NCBI RefSeq assembly: GCF_025376885.1
Contig: NZ_JAHUBR010000001.1
Span: 1,736,001 to 1,800,000, forward strand
DNA: 64,000 nucleotides
DNA from: Pseudoruegeria sp. SHC-113
GTDB lineage: Bacteria; Pseudomonadota; Alphaproteobacteria; Rhodobacterales; Rhodobacteraceae
Direction of reading: 5' to 3'
This document shows positions 34,605 through 43,331 of the stretch, piece after piece. The notes under the pieces are model-generated. The model did no database searches. It saw nothing but the letters and a program-made list of their open reading frames with translations, and was not told where the DNA came from. Both the position numbers and the translations under genes were made by a program. Positions within the stretch are counted from its first letter, which is position 1. Every line of letters begins with the position of its first letter.

Positions 34605-36467
34605 TCACACCCCCCGGCGCTGCTTGGCGCGGCTGGCTTCGATCTCGGCGTGTTTCTCGCGCACTTTTTCGCTTTCCGACACCTCCGGCGTGCCGACCTC
34701 CCACCAGGTGTGGCCTTCGGTCGTCCAGCCATCGTAAGCGTCGACATTCATCACGATCACGCTCGTTTTCTCCGCCGCCTTGGCGCGGTTGAAGGCCTCC
34801 GCCAGCTCCGCCGGGTTGGCGACGGTTTCCGTCGCCGCGCCCATCGAGGCCGCATGCGCGGCGAAATCCACCGCGAAGGGTTCGGGCACCGTGGGGCAAT
34901 CGGCGATGAGGTTGTTGAAGCTTTCGTTGCCGGTGTTGTTCTGCAGCTTGTTGATCACCGCGAAGCCGCCGTTGTCCAGCACGAGGATGATCAGCTTTTT
35001 GCCCGTCAGAACAGAGGAGTAGACGTCGCTGTTCATCAGCAGGTAAGAGCCGTCGCCGGTGAAGACGATGGTGTCCTGATCCGGCTCGCTCTCGGCCTGC
35101 GCGATGCGTGCACCCCAGCCGCCTGCGATCTCGTAGCCCATGCAGGAGAAGCCAAATTCCACGTCCACCGTGCCAATTTCCAGCGTGCGCCAGTTGGCGG
35201 TGACTTCCGCCGGAAGCCCGCCCGCCGCCGCGACAACGCGGTCCCGCGGATCGCAGAGCGCGTTCACCACGCCAATGGCCTGTGCATAGGAGTTGGGGCG
35301 GTTGCCGGGGGCCACGTTCTGCGCCACGTAGGCATCCCATTTCTCCCGCTCGGCTTGCGCCTGACTCAGACAGCTCTCCGGGGCCGCATAGCCCGAAAGC
35401 GCCTCCCCAAGCGCGGTGAGCGCCAGTTTGGCGTCGCCCACCACGGGCAGGCTCATGTGTTTCATCGCGTCATGGCGGCCCACGTTGAGGCCGATGAGCC
35501 GGGCGTCGGGCGCGAAAGCCGTCCAGCTGCCAGTGGTGAAATCTTGCAGCCGCGTGCCGACCGCCAGCACCACGTCTGCCTCTTCGGCGATGGCATTGGC
35601 GCTGTCCGATCCCGTCACGCCGAGGGGGCCGATGTTGAGCGGATGGGTGGCCAGCATGTTGGCGCGGCCCGCGATGGTTTCCACCACGGGGATGCCATGG
35701 GCCTCGGCAAAGGCGGTCAACTCGGCCACCGCACCGGAATATTGCACGCCGCCGCCTGCGATGATCATCGGGCGTTTGGCGGCTTTCAGGAGGGCGGCGG
35801 CATCAGCGATTTCTGCCGCATCCGGGGCCTGACGTCGGATGCGGTGCACCCTGCGGGCAAAGAAGCTTTCGGGGTAATCATAGGCCCAGCCCTGCACGTC
35901 CTGCGGCAGGCCGATGAAGGCGGGGCCGCAATCGGCCGGATCCAGCATCGTCGCCAGCGCCGCCGGAAGCGACTGGATGATCTGCGCCGGATGCGTGATG
36001 CGATCCCAGTAGCGCGTCACGGCGCGGAAGGCGTCATTCACGCCGAGCGTCGGATCGCCGAAGTGTTCGAGCTGCTGCAACACGGGATCGGGCAGGCGGG
36101 TGATGAAGGTATCGCCGCAGAGCATGAGCATCGGCAGGCGGTTGGCGTGCGCCAGCGCGGACGCGGTGAGCAGGTTTGCCGTGCCGGGGCCGGCGGAGGC
36201 GGTGCAGAACATGAAGCGGCGGCGCAGGTGGTATTTTGCGTAAGCCGCTGCGGCAAAGCCCATGCTCTGCTCGTTCTGGCCCCGGTAAAGCGGCATTTCT
36301 GCCTGCACCGGGTAGAGCGCCTCGCCGAGGCAGGGCACGTTGCCATGGCCGAAAATGCCGAAACCGCCGCCGCAGATGCGGGTTTCGACGCCGTCGATCT
36401 CGATGAACTGGTTCATCAGGAAGCGCACGATGGCCTGCGCGGTGGTGAGCCGAATGGTCGGGGTCAT
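34605..36467 (-). CDS. iolD: 3D-trihydroxycyclohexane-1,2-dione hydrolase, ThDP enzyme
   Basis: 620 residues. ThDP-binding motif: GDGSYLLMNSD through LDNGGFAVINKLQNN (GDGS...N about 28 residues later). N-terminal domain has the catalytic Glu region QNEQSMGFAAAAYAK and ASAGPGTANLLTA. It opens the inositol ring-derived dione to 5-deoxy-glucuronate. First gene of the minus operon; a LacI-type palindrome lies 104 bases upstream. Confidence 0.95.
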   Translation of the reverse strand: MTPTIRLTTAQAIVRFLMNQFIEIDGVETRICGGGFGIFGHGNVPCLGEALYPVQAEMPLYRGQNEQSMGFAAAAYAKYHLRRRFMFCTASAGPGTANLLTASALAHANRLPMLMLCGDTFITRLPDPVLQQLEHFGDPTLGVNDAFRAVTRYWDRITHPAQIIQSLPAALATMLDPADCGPAFIGLPQDVQGWAYDYPESFFARRVHRIRRQAPDAAEIADAAALLKAAKRPMIIAGGGVQYSGAVAELTAFAEAHGIPVVETIAGRANMLATHPLNIGPLGVTGSDSANAIAEEADVVLAVGTRLQDFTTGSWTAFAPDARLIGLNVGRHDAMKHMSLPVVGDAKLALTALGEALSGYAAPESCLSQAQAEREKWDAYVAQNVAPGNRPNSYAQAIGVVNALCDPRDRVVAAAGGLPAEVTANWRTLEIGTVDVEFGFSCMGYEIAGGWGARIAQAESEPDQDTIVFTGDGSYLLMNSDVYSSVLTGKKLIILVLDNGGFAVINKLQNNTGNESFNNLIADCPTVPEPFAVDFAAHAASMGAATETVANPAELAEAFNRAKAAEKTSVIVMNVDAYDGWTTEGHTWWEVGTPEVSESEKVREKHAEIEASRAKQRRGV

Positions 36468-36570
36468 GGAGCCTCCCTGCCCGAAAGTGGTCTGCCGCCC
36501 GGATCGGTGCGCCTGTGTGCGGGCCGTTCGAAATGGCGGTTGCGGTGTGTCGAGACTCAGGATACAAATT

Positions 36571-36586
36571 TTGCAACCGGTTGCAA
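36571..36586. promoter_or_regulatory. LacI-type operator, iolD / oxidoreductase divergent promoter
   Basis: TTGCAACCGGTTGCAA is a perfect 16-bp palindrome with a central CpG, typical of LacI/GalR operators. It lies in the 215-base divergent region between iolD and the oxidoreductase gene at 36683. The identical sequence occurs at 41041-41056 next to the LacI gene, which makes that regulator the natural ligand. Confidence 0.92.
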
Positions 36587-36682
36587 TAGTCGCGTTGAGC
36601 GGCGCTGCAACAGGGCTGCTGAAAGCGCCTGTTCAAGGGGGGATCAGTAGCTGAATTGAGCGGCAGGCGAGGGAGAGCGCGG

Positions 36683-37810
36683 ATGCCAGAGCAGCGAAAA
36701 GAGATCGGAATCGGCCTCATCGGCGGCGGCTATATGGGCAAGGCCCATGCGGTGGCGTTTTCGGCCGTGGGGGCGGTGTTTGACACCGCGCTGCGGCCTC
36801 GGTTGGAGGTGATCGCGGCTGGCTCTCCCGAATCGGCGGAATCTTACCGGCGGGCCTTCGGCTTTGCCCGCGCCGCCACTGACTGGCAGGCGCTGGTGGC
36901 CGATCCAGCTGTGGAGGCCGTGGTGATCGCTTCCCCACAAACCACCCACCGCGCGATTGCCGAGGCCGCCTTTGCCGCTGGGAAGCCCGTGTTCTGTGAA
37001 AAGCCGCTGGGGGCCTCCATCGCCGATGCCGAGGCCATGGTGGCCGCTGCCGAAGAGGCTGGCCTGCCCAATATGATCGGTTTCAACTACGTGCGCACCC
37101 CCGCCACGCGCTTCGTGCGCGATCTGCTGGCCGAGGGCGCGATTGGCGATGTCGTCTGGTTCCGGGGCGAGCACACCGAGGATTTCCTCGCCGATGCGCA
37201 AGCCGAGGCCAACTGGCGCTGCCGGGGGCGGGCCAATGGCACGATGGGCGATCTTGCCCCCCATATGATCAACTGCGCCCGCGCGCTGATGGGCGAGATC
37301 ACCACGCTCAGCGCCCAGATCGAGACCGTTCACCCAACGCGCCCCGGCGCGGATGGCCCGATGCAAGTGGACAATGACGATCAGGGCCAGATGATGGTGC
37401 GCTTTGCCAATGGCGCTTCGGGGCATCTGTTTTTCAGCCGCGTCGCCACGGGGCGCAAGATGGGCTATGCTTATGAAATCCATGGCACAAAAGGCGCGAT
37501 CCGCTTTGATCAGGAGGATCAGAACGCGATCTGGCTCTACCGCGCGGAAGGGCCTGAGGCCACGCGCGGCTTCACAAAGATTCTGACGGGCCCGGCTCAC
37601 CCCGATTACCTGCCATTTTGTCAGGGGCCGGGGCATGGCACCGGCTATCAGGATCAGATCATCATCGAGGCGCGGGATTTTCTGGAGGCCATTGCAACGG
37701 GTGCGCCCGTCTGGCCGACGTTCCGCGAAGGGCTCGCCGTGGCCCGTGTCATCGAAACCGCCTTCGCCTCGGCCTCTGATGGCCGCTGGCACACCGTCCC
37801 ACAAGCGTGA
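36683..37810 (+). CDS. Gfo/Idh/MocA oxidoreductase, inositol cluster copy 2
   Basis: 375 residues. N-terminal IGIGLIGGGYMGKAHA binds NAD(P); FCEKPLGASIADA holds the catalytic Lys; GTMGDLAPHMIN is the C-terminal domain signature. The later Gly-rich block with a 375-residue length resembles inosose/scyllo-inositol or other cyclitol dehydrogenases. Start at 36683 has GGGAGAGCGCGG upstream. It heads a three-gene plus operon with iolE and a third family member. Exact substrate not determined. Confidence 0.82.
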   Translation: MPEQRKEIGIGLIGGGYMGKAHAVAFSAVGAVFDTALRPRLEVIAAGSPESAESYRRAFGFARAATDWQALVADPAVEAVVIASPQTTHRAIAEAAFAAGKPVFCEKPLGASIADAEAMVAAAEEAGLPNMIGFNYVRTPATRFVRDLLAEGAIGDVVWFRGEHTEDFLADAQAEANWRCRGRANGTMGDLAPHMINCARALMGEITTLSAQIETVHPTRPGADGPMQVDNDDQGQMMVRFANGASGHLFFSRVATGRKMGYAYEIHGTKGAIRFDQEDQNAIWLYRAEGPEATRGFTKILTGPAHPDYLPFCQGPGHGTGYQDQIIIEARDFLEAIATGAPVWPTFREGLAVARVIETAFASASDGRWHTVPQA

Positions 37811-37823
37811 AAGGTTCCCGCTC

Positions 37824-38714
37824 ATGACGATCCGCATCGGCAATGCGCCCTGTTCCTGGGGTGTCGAATTCGCCAATGATCCTCGCAACCCGCCCTGGCG
37901 GCAGGTGCTGAAAGACTGTGCCGATGCCGGCTACAAAGGCATCGAACTGGGCCCCGTGGGCTATATGCCGGAGGACCCGGCGGTGCTGGCCGAAGCGCTG
38001 GCCGAGCATGATCTCACGCTGATCGGCGGCGTAGTTTTTCGTGCGTTTCATGATGAAAATCAATGGGATGACGTGCTTGACGGCGCGGTGCGCACCTGCA
38101 AGGCGCTCGTCGCCCATGGCGCACAGCACCTTGTTCTGATCGATTCCATCTCCCCGCGCCGCGCCCTCACGGCGGGCCGCGCCGAGGCCGCCGAGCAGAT
38201 GGGCCCGGAGGAATGGGCCGCTTTCCGCGATCGCATCGCCCATGTGGCCAGGATCGGCGCGCAGGAGTATGGCCTCACCGTGGGCATCCACGCCCATGCG
38301 GCCGGTTTCATGGATTTCGAGCCCGAACTTGAGCGCCTGCTGAACGAGGTGCCCGAGGACATCCTGAAAATCTGCTTTGACACCGGCCACCACTCCTATG
38401 CGGGCTTCGATCCGGTGGCCTTCATGAAGCGCCATGTGAATCGCATTTCCTACATGCATTTCAAAGACATCGACCCGAAAGTGAAAGCGGATGTGATCGC
38501 GAAAGGCACCGGGTTCTACGACGCCTGCGGGCAAGGGATCTTCTGCAACCTCGGGCAGGGTGATGTGGATTTCCCGCAGGTCCGCCAGATCCTGCTGGAC
38601 GCTGGCTTTGAAGGCTGGTGCACCGTGGAGCAGGATTGCGATCCGACGCTGGACGTCTCCCCCATCACGGATGCGCGCGCCAACCGCGAGTATCTGGAAA
38701 GCATAGGTTTTTAA
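37824..38714 (+). CDS. iolE: Inosose dehydratase, TIM-barrel IolE
   Basis: 296 residues of the AP-endonuclease-2 TIM-barrel superfamily. It opens with the IolE-like IGNAPCSWGVEFANDP, and the metal-binding barrel residues appear in GLTVGIHAHAAGFMDFE, KICFDTGHHSYAGFDP, RISYMHFKDIDP and CTVEQDCD. It dehydrates 2-keto-myo-inositol. It begins 13 bases after the preceding oxidoreductase; the open frame upstream of 37824 is not coding. Confidence 0.92.
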   Translation: MTIRIGNAPCSWGVEFANDPRNPPWRQVLKDCADAGYKGIELGPVGYMPEDPAVLAEALAEHDLTLIGGVVFRAFHDENQWDDVLDGAVRTCKALVAHGAQHLVLIDSISPRRALTAGRAEAAEQMGPEEWAAFRDRIAHVARIGAQEYGLTVGIHAHAAGFMDFEPELERLLNEVPEDILKICFDTGHHSYAGFDPVAFMKRHVNRISYMHFKDIDPKVKADVIAKGTGFYDACGQGIFCNLGQGDVDFPQVRQILLDAGFEGWCTVEQDCDPTLDVSPITDARANREYLESIGF

Positions 38715-38726
38715 GAGGGTTACAGG

Positions 38727-39857
38727 ATGAAGCTCAACTGGGGAATGATCGGGGGAGGCGAAGGCTCCCAAATCGGCCCGGCGCACCGCTTGGGCGCGCA
38801 GGCCGATGGCAATTTCACCCTCGCCGCCGGCGCGCTGGACGTGGATGCGGCGCGCGGCAAGGCCTACGCGCAGCGCCTCGGCGTGGCGGCGGACCGGGCC
38901 TATGGCAATTGGCAGGAGATGCTGGACGGTGAGCGGAGCCGGGACGACAAGGTCGATCTGGTGACGGTCGCCACGCCGAACTCCACACATTTCGAGATCA
39001 CCAAGGCGTTTCTGGAAGCGGGCTTCCACGTGCTCTGCGAAAAGCCGATGACGATGACGGTGGAAGAGGGCGAGGAGATCCTGAAAGTGGCCCGCAAGAC
39101 GGGCAAGATCTGCGCGGTGAACTACTGCTATTCGGCCTATCCGATGGTGCGCGAGATGCGTGAGATGGTGCGCAAGGGTGAGATCGGCAAGGTGCGGCTC
39201 GTGGTGACGAACTTCAGCCACGGCCACCACGGCGATGCGGCGCAGGCCGACAATCCGCGCGTGCGCTGGCGCTATGATCCGGCGATGGCGGGCGTGTCGG
39301 GGCAGTTTGCCGATTGCGGCATCCACGCGCTGCATATGGCGAGCTTCATCACCGGCGATCAGGTGCGCGAGCTTTCGGCGGATTTCGCCTCCACGATCCC
39401 GTCGCGCGTGCTGGAGGATGACGCGATGGTCAACTTCCGCATGGAGGGCGGCACCGTGGGGCGGCTGTGGTCCTCTTCGGTGGCGATTGGCCGCCAGCAC
39501 GGGTTCGACATTCAGGTGTTCGGCGAGACAGGCGGGCTCCGCTGGGCCTCGGAGCAGCCCAATCAGGTCTATTACACGCCGCTGAACGGGCGCACGCAGA
39601 TCATGGAGAAGGGCGAGGCGGGGCTGTCGGATGAGGCCGGGCGGCTGAGCCGGGTGGCGATTGCGCATCCCGAAGGCTTCCCGCTGGCGGTGGCCAATAT
39701 CTACCTCGATCTGGCGGCCGTGATCCGGGGCGAAAGCCGCGATGGGCTGCCGGGGGCTGAAGACGGCCTGCGCTCCATGGCGGCGGTGCATGCCTGCGTG
39801 GAGTCTGCGAAAGGTCGGGGGACATGGGTGGACGCCCGCCCGCCGATGCTGCGCTGA
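38727..39857 (+). CDS. Gfo/Idh/MocA oxidoreductase, inositol cluster copy 3
   Basis: 376 residues. Motifs: WGMIGGGEGSQIGPAHR (nucleotide loop), HVLCEKPMTMTVEEG (catalytic Lys), GQFADCGIHALHMASFI. The GxGxGSQIGPAHR opening is characteristic of a subgroup often annotated as scyllo-inositol or L-glucose/cyclitol dehydrogenases. Three family members in one cluster suggest several inositol stereoisomers are used. The transcript ends at two GC hairpins around 39886-39945. Confidence 0.82.
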   Translation: MKLNWGMIGGGEGSQIGPAHRLGAQADGNFTLAAGALDVDAARGKAYAQRLGVAADRAYGNWQEMLDGERSRDDKVDLVTVATPNSTHFEITKAFLEAGFHVLCEKPMTMTVEEGEEILKVARKTGKICAVNYCYSAYPMVREMREMVRKGEIGKVRLVVTNFSHGHHGDAAQADNPRVRWRYDPAMAGVSGQFADCGIHALHMASFITGDQVRELSADFASTIPSRVLEDDAMVNFRMEGGTVGRLWSSSVAIGRQHGFDIQVFGETGGLRWASEQPNQVYYTPLNGRTQIMEKGEAGLSDEAGRLSRVAIAHPEGFPLAVANIYLDLAAVIRGESRDGLPGAEDGLRSMAAVHACVESAKGRGTWVDARPPMLR

Positions 39858-39885
39858 GGTTTGAGCGGTAAGCGTCCGACCGGGT

Positions 39886-39945
39886 GGGCGCGGAACGCGC
39901 CCGCCGTGGGGCGGGCGGACGCGTGCCTGTCGCTGGCGCGACAGG
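39886..39945. terminator. Two GC hairpins between convergent genes
   Basis: GGGCGCG-GAA-CGCGCCC (39886-39902) and CCTGTCG-CTGGCG-CGACAGG (39926-39945) stand in the 97-base gap between the plus oxidoreductase and the minus LacI gene. Neither has a long T-run, so termination is plausible but not certain. Confidence 0.5.
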
Positions 39946-39954
39946 CCAGTAGGG

Positions 39955-40956
39955 TCAAATCACCAGTTGCCGCAACGTGCCCCGCTCAACCACGCGGCAC
40001 GGGAAAAGCCGCGTTTCGGGGTGGCGGTCGGGGCGCTCGATGGTGCCGACCACCAGCTCGATCGACGCGCCGATGATCTCGGCGATGGGCTGGCGGATCG
40101 TGGTGAGATCGATGTTCTGCCAGCCCGCCATTTCCATGTCATTGAGCCCGATCACGCCCACATCCTGCGGCACGCGAAGGCCCGACTCCCGGATCGCGCT
40201 CAGCGCGCCGATGGAGAGCACGTCGTCGCCGCAGAAATAGGCCTCTGCTGGATCCTCCATCAGCCGCTTGATCATCTCCACGCGGCCTGCGTCAAAGGAA
40301 TAGGCACTCGCGTAGCTCATGGAGACCTCGACCTCTGGGTGCTCGCGCAACGCGCCGAAGAAGCCGCGCGCCCGGTCTTGTGTGGAGGTCGCGGTTTCCG
40401 GGCCGCCCAGGAAGGCCACGCGCTTGTAGCCCCGCGCCATCAGCGTTTCGGCGGCCATGCGCCCGCAGGCGACGTTGTCGATCCCCACCACATGGACGTT
40501 GGGGCTGGTGGAAAACCGCCCGAAGGAATGCACCACCGGCACGCCAGCTGTCTTGAAGCCCTCTGCAAAGCTCGGGGGCAGGGTGGAGGAGGCCACGATC
40601 ACCCCGTCCACCGAGTATTGCCGCAGCATCCGGATCGAGGTTTCGGGATCGGTTTCATTGGAGAGGTTTACGAGCAGGGGGCGCAGGCCGCGCTCTTGCA
40701 GGCCACGGGTGAAGCGATCAAAAACCTCAAGAAAAATAGGGTTGTGGAAGTTGTCCGACACAAGCCCGATCAGCTTGGTGCGCCCCGTGGTGAGCGAGGA
40801 GGCCAGCGCGTTGGGGCTGTAACCCAACTCGCTGGCGGCTTTCTCGACCTTGGCGCGGGTGCGGGCCGAAACCGAGGCCCCCTCGGTGAAGGTGCGCGAG
40901 ACGGCGGAGCGGGAAACGCCAGCCTTTTCAGCAACATCCTTGAGTGTGACGGCCAT
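39955..40956 (-). CDS. LacI-family repressor of the inositol cluster
   Basis: 333 residues. N-terminal helix-turn-helix and hinge: TLKDVAEKAGVSRSAVSRTF and YSPNALASSLTTGRT. The periplasmic-binding-like sensor domain follows (LIGLVSDNFHNPIFLEVFDRF, DVGVIGLNDMEMAGWQN, TTIRQPIAEIG-like). It starts at 40956 with AAAGGCGGGG upstream; the open frame further upstream is not coding. The operator at 41041-41056 is 84 bases upstream of its own start, so it probably represses itself, the transporter and, through 36571-36586, both iol operons. The inducer is likely an inositol or a pathway intermediate. Confidence 0.92.
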   Translation of the reverse strand: MAVTLKDVAEKAGVSRSAVSRTFTEGASVSARTRAKVEKAASELGYSPNALASSLTTGRTKLIGLVSDNFHNPIFLEVFDRFTRGLQERGLRPLLVNLSNETDPETSIRMLRQYSVDGVIVASSTLPPSFAEGFKTAGVPVVHSFGRFSTSPNVHVVGIDNVACGRMAAETLMARGYKRVAFLGGPETATSTQDRARGFFGALREHPEVEVSMSYASAYSFDAGRVEMIKRLMEDPAEAYFCGDDVLSIGALSAIRESGLRVPQDVGVIGLNDMEMAGWQNIDLTTIRQPIAEIIGASIELVVGTIERPDRHPETRLFPCRVVERGTLRQLVI

Positions 40957-41040
40957 GAAGCCCCGCCTTTCTGCCCGGTTTCTTTCCCTCCCTATAGCGC
41001 AAGGGGCGGGCAGGGTCAGGAGAAATTGTGAAATGGGTAT

Positions 41041-41056
41041 TTGCAACCGGTTGCAA
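41041..41056. promoter_or_regulatory. LacI-type operator, lacI / inositol transporter promoter
   Basis: TTGCAACCGGTTGCAA, identical to 36571-36586, between the LacI gene (start 40956) and the binding-protein gene (start 41159). Confidence 0.92.
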
Positions 41057-41119
41057 AAAATTCGATTCGGGCGTAGGGTTTGACGTGAGGTGAAGCGGGT
41101 AGGCACCCGCCACCGGACC

Positions 41120-41134
41120 GGCCCGTAAAGGGCC
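41120..41134 (+). promoter_or_regulatory. Leader hairpin before the sugar-binding protein gene
   Basis: GGCCC-GTAAA-GGGCC followed by CTTT lies 25 bases before the ATG at 41159, just upstream of the GGGAGGAC ribosome site. It may stabilise the mRNA 5' end. Confidence 0.4.
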
Positions 41135-41158
41135 CTTTGACATGTTTGGGAGGACATA

Positions 41159-42106
41159 ATGAAGACATTCGTTAAGACACTGGCCGTCACCGCCGTTGCT
41201 GCCGCGACGCTGGCCGGTGGCACGGTGGCCTCTGCCGAGGGCGAGAAATACGTGCTCGTGAGCCACGCGCCGGATTCCGACACCTGGTGGAACACCATCA
41301 AGAACGGCATCGCGCTGGCCGGGGAGCAGGTGGGCGTCGAGGTCGAGTACCGCAACCCGCCGACGGGCGACATCGCCGACATGGCGCGCATCATCGAGCA
41401 GGCCGCCGCCTCGCAGCCCGATGGCATCATCACGACGCTCGCCGATTTCGACGTGCTCAAGGGCCCGATCATGAACGCGGTCGATCAGGGCATCGACGTG
41501 ATCATCATGAACACCGGCACCCCGGAGCAGGCCCGCGAAGTGGGCGCGCTGATGTATGTGGGCCAGCCCGAGTACGACGCCGGTTTTGCCGCTGGCCAGC
41601 GTGCCAAGGGCGAGGGCGTCACCAAGTTCCTCTGCGTGAACCACGCCATCCAGCAGCCCACCGTGGGCGAGCGCTGCCGCGGCTACGCCGACGGGCTTGG
41701 CATCGAGCTGGGCGACGCGATGATGGATTCCGGCACCGACCCGGCCGAGATCAAGAACAAGGTCATGGCCTATCTCTCCGCCAATGAAGACGTAGACGGC
41801 ATCCTGACGCTGGGCCCTGTCTCGGCTGATCCGACGATCGCGGCGCTGAACGAAATGGGCATCGCGGGCGATATCCACTTCGGCACCTTTGACCTTGGCG
41901 AGGAGATCGTGAAGGGCATCAAAGACGGTACTATCATGTGGGGCATCGACCAGCAGCCCTTCCTGCAGGCCTACCTGCCGGTCGTCGTTCTGGCGAACTG
42001 GGATCGCTACGGCGTGCTGCCGGGCAACAACATCAACTCCGGCCCCGGCTTCGTCACCGCTGACGGGCTGACCAAGGTCGAGATGTTCGCGGGCGAGTTC
42101 CGCTGA
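41159..42106 (+). CDS. Periplasmic sugar/inositol-binding protein of an ABC importer
   Basis: 315 residues. Signal peptide residues 1-26 (ends TVASA-EG). The mature protein is a type I periplasmic-binding fold of the ribose/galactose/inositol group (VLVSHAPDSDTWWNTIKNGI, DGIITTLADFDVLKGPI, GVLPGNNINSGPGFV). The genes around make myo-inositol or another inositol the likely ligand (IbpA/IatA-type role). A strong hairpin follows the stop. Confidence 0.9.
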   Translation: MKTFVKTLAVTAVAAATLAGGTVASAEGEKYVLVSHAPDSDTWWNTIKNGIALAGEQVGVEVEYRNPPTGDIADMARIIEQAAASQPDGIITTLADFDVLKGPIMNAVDQGIDVIIMNTGTPEQAREVGALMYVGQPEYDAGFAAGQRAKGEGVTKFLCVNHAIQQPTVGERCRGYADGLGIELGDAMMDSGTDPAEIKNKVMAYLSANEDVDGILTLGPVSADPTIAALNEMGIAGDIHFGTFDLGEEIVKGIKDGTIMWGIDQQPFLQAYLPVVVLANWDRYGVLPGNNINSGPGFVTADGLTKVEMFAGEFR

Positions 42107-42113
42107 TAATACC

Positions 42114-42139
42114 GGGCGCCGCCGGGTAAGGCGGTGCCC
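42114..42139 (+). terminator. Intra-operon hairpin after the binding-protein gene
   Basis: GGGCGCCGCC-GGGTAA-GGCGGTGCCC, a 10-bp stem with one G-T pair, lies 7 bases after the stop. No T-run, so it more likely stabilises the upstream mRNA end than terminates; this is the usual way binding proteins are made in excess over permease. Confidence 0.7.
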
Positions 42140-42214
42140 CCACGATAGGGGCGGGCCGCGCCATGTGGCCCCCCGCATCCACCCCACGATACATTCCTAC
42201 CGAAAGGACTCGAG

Positions 42215-43330
42215 ATGGCTGATCTGGCCACGAACGAGGACGAACGGGTCAAGGCCATCCCTGCCTGGCGTCGGGCGCTGATCCGCCCCGAGCTGGGCGG
42301 GATCTGTGGCACCGTGATCGTGTTCGTCTTCTTTATGCTCACCGCCTCCAGCAGCGGCATGTTCGCCCCGCAGGGCATCATGAACTGGACGCTGGTTTCG
42401 GCCCAATTCATGATCATCGCTGTGGGCGCCTGCCTTTTGATGATCGCGGGCGAGTTCGATCTTTCGGTGGGCTCCATGATCGGCTTCTCCGGCATGATGA
42501 TCGCCGTCTTTGGCGTGGTGCTGGGCTGGCCGATGTGGATCGCCATCCTGATTTCCTTCGCCATCGCCGTGGCCATCGGCGCGCTCAACGGCTGGATCGT
42601 GATCCGCACGGGCCTGCCGAGCTTCATCGTCACGCTGGCCTTCCTTTTCATCCTGCGCGGCTTCACCATTTACATCCCGCAGACGCTGGAGAGCAAAACC
42701 ATCATCGGCGGCATTCGGGACGCGGCGGAAGGCGATTGGCTCGCGCCGATCTTCGGCGGCAAGATCCTGACGGGGTTCTTCCAATGGCTGGGCGACATCG
42801 GCGTGATCGAGACCTTCACCCGCGGCAACCGCCAGGGCGAACCGGTGGTCGATGGGCTGCCGATGCTCGTGGTCTGGGCACTGATCCTGATCATCTTCGG
42901 CCATATCCTTCTGACACGCACGCGCTTTGGCAACTGGATCTTCGCCTCCGGCGGCGATGCCGAGGCCGCGCGCAATTCCGGTGTGCCGGTGAACAAGGTC
43001 AAGATCCTGATGTTCATGTTCACCGCCTTCTGCGCGACCGTTTTCGCCACCTGTCAGGTGATGGAGTTCGGCTCTGCGGGCGCGGACCGGGGCCTTCTGA
43101 AGGAGTTTGAGGCCATCATCGCCGTGGTCATCGGCGGCGCATTGCTGACGGGGGGCTATGGCTCTGTGATCGGGGCCGCCCTTGGGGCGCTGATCTTCGG
43201 CGTGGTGCAGCAGGGGCTGTTCTTCGCCGGGGTGGAAAGCTCGCTGTTCCGGGTCTTCCTTGGCCTGATCCTTCTGGGGGCTGTGGTTCTGAACACCTAC
43301 ATTCGCCGCATGATCACGGGGGAGCGCTGA
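42215..43330 (+). CDS. Sugar/inositol ABC transporter permease
   Basis: 371 residues with about ten hydrophobic segments, of the RbsC/AraH permease family. Motifs: LMIAGEFDLSVGSMIGFSGMM, INGWIVIRTGLPSFIVTLA-like region and AVVIGGALLTGGYGSVIGAALGA. A polar insertion around residues 165-220 (between two helices) is longer than in RbsC. Ends 1 base before the ATPase gene. Partner of the binding protein at 41159 and ATPase at 43332. Confidence 0.92.
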   Translation: MADLATNEDERVKAIPAWRRALIRPELGGICGTVIVFVFFMLTASSSGMFAPQGIMNWTLVSAQFMIIAVGACLLMIAGEFDLSVGSMIGFSGMMIAVFGVVLGWPMWIAILISFAIAVAIGALNGWIVIRTGLPSFIVTLAFLFILRGFTIYIPQTLESKTIIGGIRDAAEGDWLAPIFGGKILTGFFQWLGDIGVIETFTRGNRQGEPVVDGLPMLVVWALILIIFGHILLTRTRFGNWIFASGGDAEAARNSGVPVNKVKILMFMFTAFCATVFATCQVMEFGSAGADRGLLKEFEAIIAVVIGGALLTGGYGSVIGAALGALIFGVVQQGLFFAGVESSLFRVFLGLILLGAVVLNTYIRRMITGER

Positions 43331-43331
43331 G

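Noticed and set aside
34650-36650. 666-residue plus-strand frame opposite iolD
   Set aside because: Shadow of iolD, no motif.
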